Below are positions 8,091 through 8,977 of a DNA stretch of 8,977 bases, piece by piece. Below the pieces are notes generated by a model. It saw nothing but the letters and a program-made list of their open reading frames with translations. It did no database searches and had not been told where the DNA came from. Made by a program: the position numbers and the translations under genes. The stretch is from SAR116 cluster bacterium (GTDB lineage Bacteria > Pseudomonadota > Alphaproteobacteria > Puniceispirillales > Puniceispirillaceae): positions 18,791 through 27,767 of the forward strand of contig PADU01000026.1 of assembly GCA_002700485.1 (NCBI GenBank), read 5' to 3'. Each line of letters opens with the position of its first letter. Position 1 is the stretch's first letter.

Positions 8091-8125
8091 TATATATACA
8101 TATGATTCAGAACGTTAACTGTCTT
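8091..8125 (-). promoter_or_regulatory. Possible promoter before topA
   Basis: The 63-base gap between the dprA remnant and topA contains, on the minus strand, AAGACA (8125-8120), then 17 bases later TATGTA (8102-8097), running into an alternating TATATA tract (8096-8091). Both boxes are imperfect. AT-rich sequence about 40 bases before the topA start is compatible with a promoter, which would matter because transcript coupling through the broken dprA may be impaired. Confidence 0.25.
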
Positions 8126-8521
8126 GATAAAGGTGCGACTTCCGGTTCCCAGTATGTCCTCGCACTTCCCCAGTCAGTTCCAGCCCTAGAAGAATAACTT
8201 GACCATCTATCGCAGAGACATGGCACTAGCAACACAATTCGTCAACTCCAATCGGGGTACAAGTCATGTTTTTAATAAAATTTTGACTTATTTCTCACCA
8301 TTTTTCTGCTGTCATTATAGCTCCTTCCTTGATATGAACGGCTCCAAATTTAAGACTGTCAGGCTGTTTCAGTTGCTGTCCCTCTCGTGTTGTCAAATTT
8401 AACACAGCCTCAATACTGCGAACGGGCTGCTAAAGCGGCGCAGCAATAACTAAAAAGTTATTGGACTGATATTTGGTGCTGTTTTAACAAGTAGTTTAAC
8501 AATAGGAGTTTTCTGATTCAT
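8115..8521 (-). pseudogene. dprA: dprA remnant, DNA-processing protein A, internally deleted with multiple stops
   Basis: DprA binds single-stranded DNA entering during natural transformation and loads RecA; intact copies are roughly 300-380 residues. Here only about 400 bases remain, at the ancestral slot between plsY and topA. From ATG 8521-8519 the frame reads MNQKTPIVKLL, then NISPITF*LLLRRFSS, matching the DprA N-terminal helical segment (typically GPITFxxLLRRFGS) with TAG at 8452-8450 in place of a likely Tyr codon; it ends at TAA 8401-8399. The C-terminal part is in another frame: PDSLKFGAVHIKEGA and IMTAEKW, then TGA (8297-8295), TPIGVDELCC, TAG (8228-8226), and LLGLELTGEVRGHTGNR, ending at TAA 8117-8115. 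These match the end of the Rossmann domain (PGS...G...LIKEGA) and the C-terminal winged helix (P..vDEL...LLELELAG...H.GNR). The Rossmann core with its GSR and SG..GID motifs is gone. Homology was judged by eye from remembered family consensus; several independent matches in the right order and place make chance unlikely. Confidence 0.85.
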
Positions 8522-8546
8522 GCTGAAGAGCACATACCCTCATACC

Positions 8547-8977
8547 TTAATATTTTTTATCCGAAGGCTTTTTACTGAAAGAAATTTTTCTTTCCTCACC
8601 ACTCAGAATTCTCTGAATATTTTGTTTATGGCGTGCCCAGCACAATAGCCCAACCCCCCAGACTGTGATTTCTGCTATTCCGGAATTTTCGAATGGGCCG
8701 AAGGATACAAACAGGCCAGCTGTAACAAAACTAAGCAGAGCTGAAAGAGAGGAGATACGTGTAAACGCTGCTACAAGTAGCCATGTCGCTGCCATTATCA
8801 ATCCGGTAAAAGGAACAACAACAGTGATAACAGCCATTCCGGTCGCCACACCCTTCCCGCCGGCAAAACGCAGCCATACAGGAAAACAATGGCCAATCAC
8901 TGAACCAAATCCAGCAAGTGCTGCGCTCTCTGGCGGCAGCCATAAACAGACAATAAAAAAGGCAATAGTGCCTTTCA
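8547..8977 (-). CDS. plsY: Glycerol-3-phosphate acyltransferase PlsY, 5' end beyond window
   Basis: PlsY is an inner-membrane enzyme that transfers the acyl group from acyl-phosphate to the sn-1 position of glycerol 3-phosphate, the first step of phosphatidic acid synthesis, working with PlsX. The last 142 residues are in the window, entering at KGTIAFF, the end of the D-x-x-KG motif; about 60 N-terminal residues are missing. GHCFPVWLRFAGGKGVATG is the family's glycine-rich active-site loop, and ARHKQNIQRILSGEER is the third conserved cytoplasmic motif. Hydrophobic stretches between them (MAVITVVVPFTGLIMAATWLLVAAF; SALLSFVTAGLFVSF; ITVWGVGLLCW) are transmembrane segments. A short lysine-rich tail (SFSKKPSDKKY) ends the protein. 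The GTG at 8900 is an internal codon, not the start. The stop lies 25 bases before the first codon of the dprA remnant, so the two were probably once one operon. Confidence 0.96.
   Translation of the reverse strand, partial: KGTIAFFIVCLWLPPESAALAGFGSVIGHCFPVWLRFAGGKGVATGMAVITVVVPFTGLIMAATWLLVAAFTRISSLSALLSFVTAGLFVSFGPFENSGIAEITVWGVGLLCWARHKQNIQRILSGEERKISFSKKPSDKKY

Noticed and set aside
8199..8402. Plus-strand frame of 67 codons with a TTG start in the plsY-topA gap
   Set aside because: It lies opposite the dprA remnant, has no recognisable motif and no good ribosome-binding site; the minus strand explains the region better.
1..8977. Search for mobile elements, CRISPR arrays, toxin-antitoxin pairs, tRNA genes and defence genes
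   Set aside because: No transposase, direct-repeat array, tRNA-like cloverleaf or defence domain was seen; the window is a conserved housekeeping region.

Overview
The window is a stretch of bacterial chromosome, most likely from an alphaproteobacterium. Two things point there. The minus-strand order plsY – (dprA) – topA – rnr – rpmG is a conserved alphaproteobacterial cluster, and the one plus-strand gene encodes an EipB/DUF1849 periplasmic protein, a family known mainly from that class. Base composition looks moderate (roughly mid-40s % GC by eye), with no mobile elements, CRISPR arrays, rRNA or tRNA genes. A free-living marine lineage with a compact genome would fit, but that is inference only.

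Layout, left to right. Positions 1-980 (minus): ribonuclease D, cut by the left window edge. Positions 981-1183: a divergent intergenic region that probably holds promoters for both flanking genes. Positions 1184-2011 (plus): the secreted EipB-like envelope protein. It converges on a ROK-family sugar-kinase-like gene (2022-2933, minus) whose N-terminal ATP-binding motif is missing. That gene follows rpmG (ribosomal protein L33, 2956-3123, minus) by 22 bases, so the two are probably co-transcribed. Then come rnr (RNase R, 3239-5458, minus, GTG start) and topA (DNA topoisomerase I, 5466-8051, minus), only 7 bases apart. At the right edge is the 3' part of plsY (glycerol-3-phosphate acyltransferase), cut by the window end.

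The most interesting part is the roughly 500-base gap between plsY and topA, which has no intact gene. Reading the minus strand in two frames recovers recognisable pieces of DprA, the DNA-processing protein that loads RecA onto incoming single-stranded DNA. They are the N-terminal helical segment and the C-terminal end of the Rossmann domain plus winged helix. In-frame stops and a frame change interrupt them, and nearly all of the central Rossmann core is deleted. dprA is therefore a decaying pseudogene held at its ancestral position while its neighbours stay intact.

The working genes are housekeeping: RNA turnover (rnd, rnr), translation (rpmG), supercoiling control (topA), phospholipid synthesis (plsY) and envelope integrity (eipB-like). 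I saw no previously undescribed multi-gene system. The points worth following up are the dprA decay and the motif-degenerate ROK protein.
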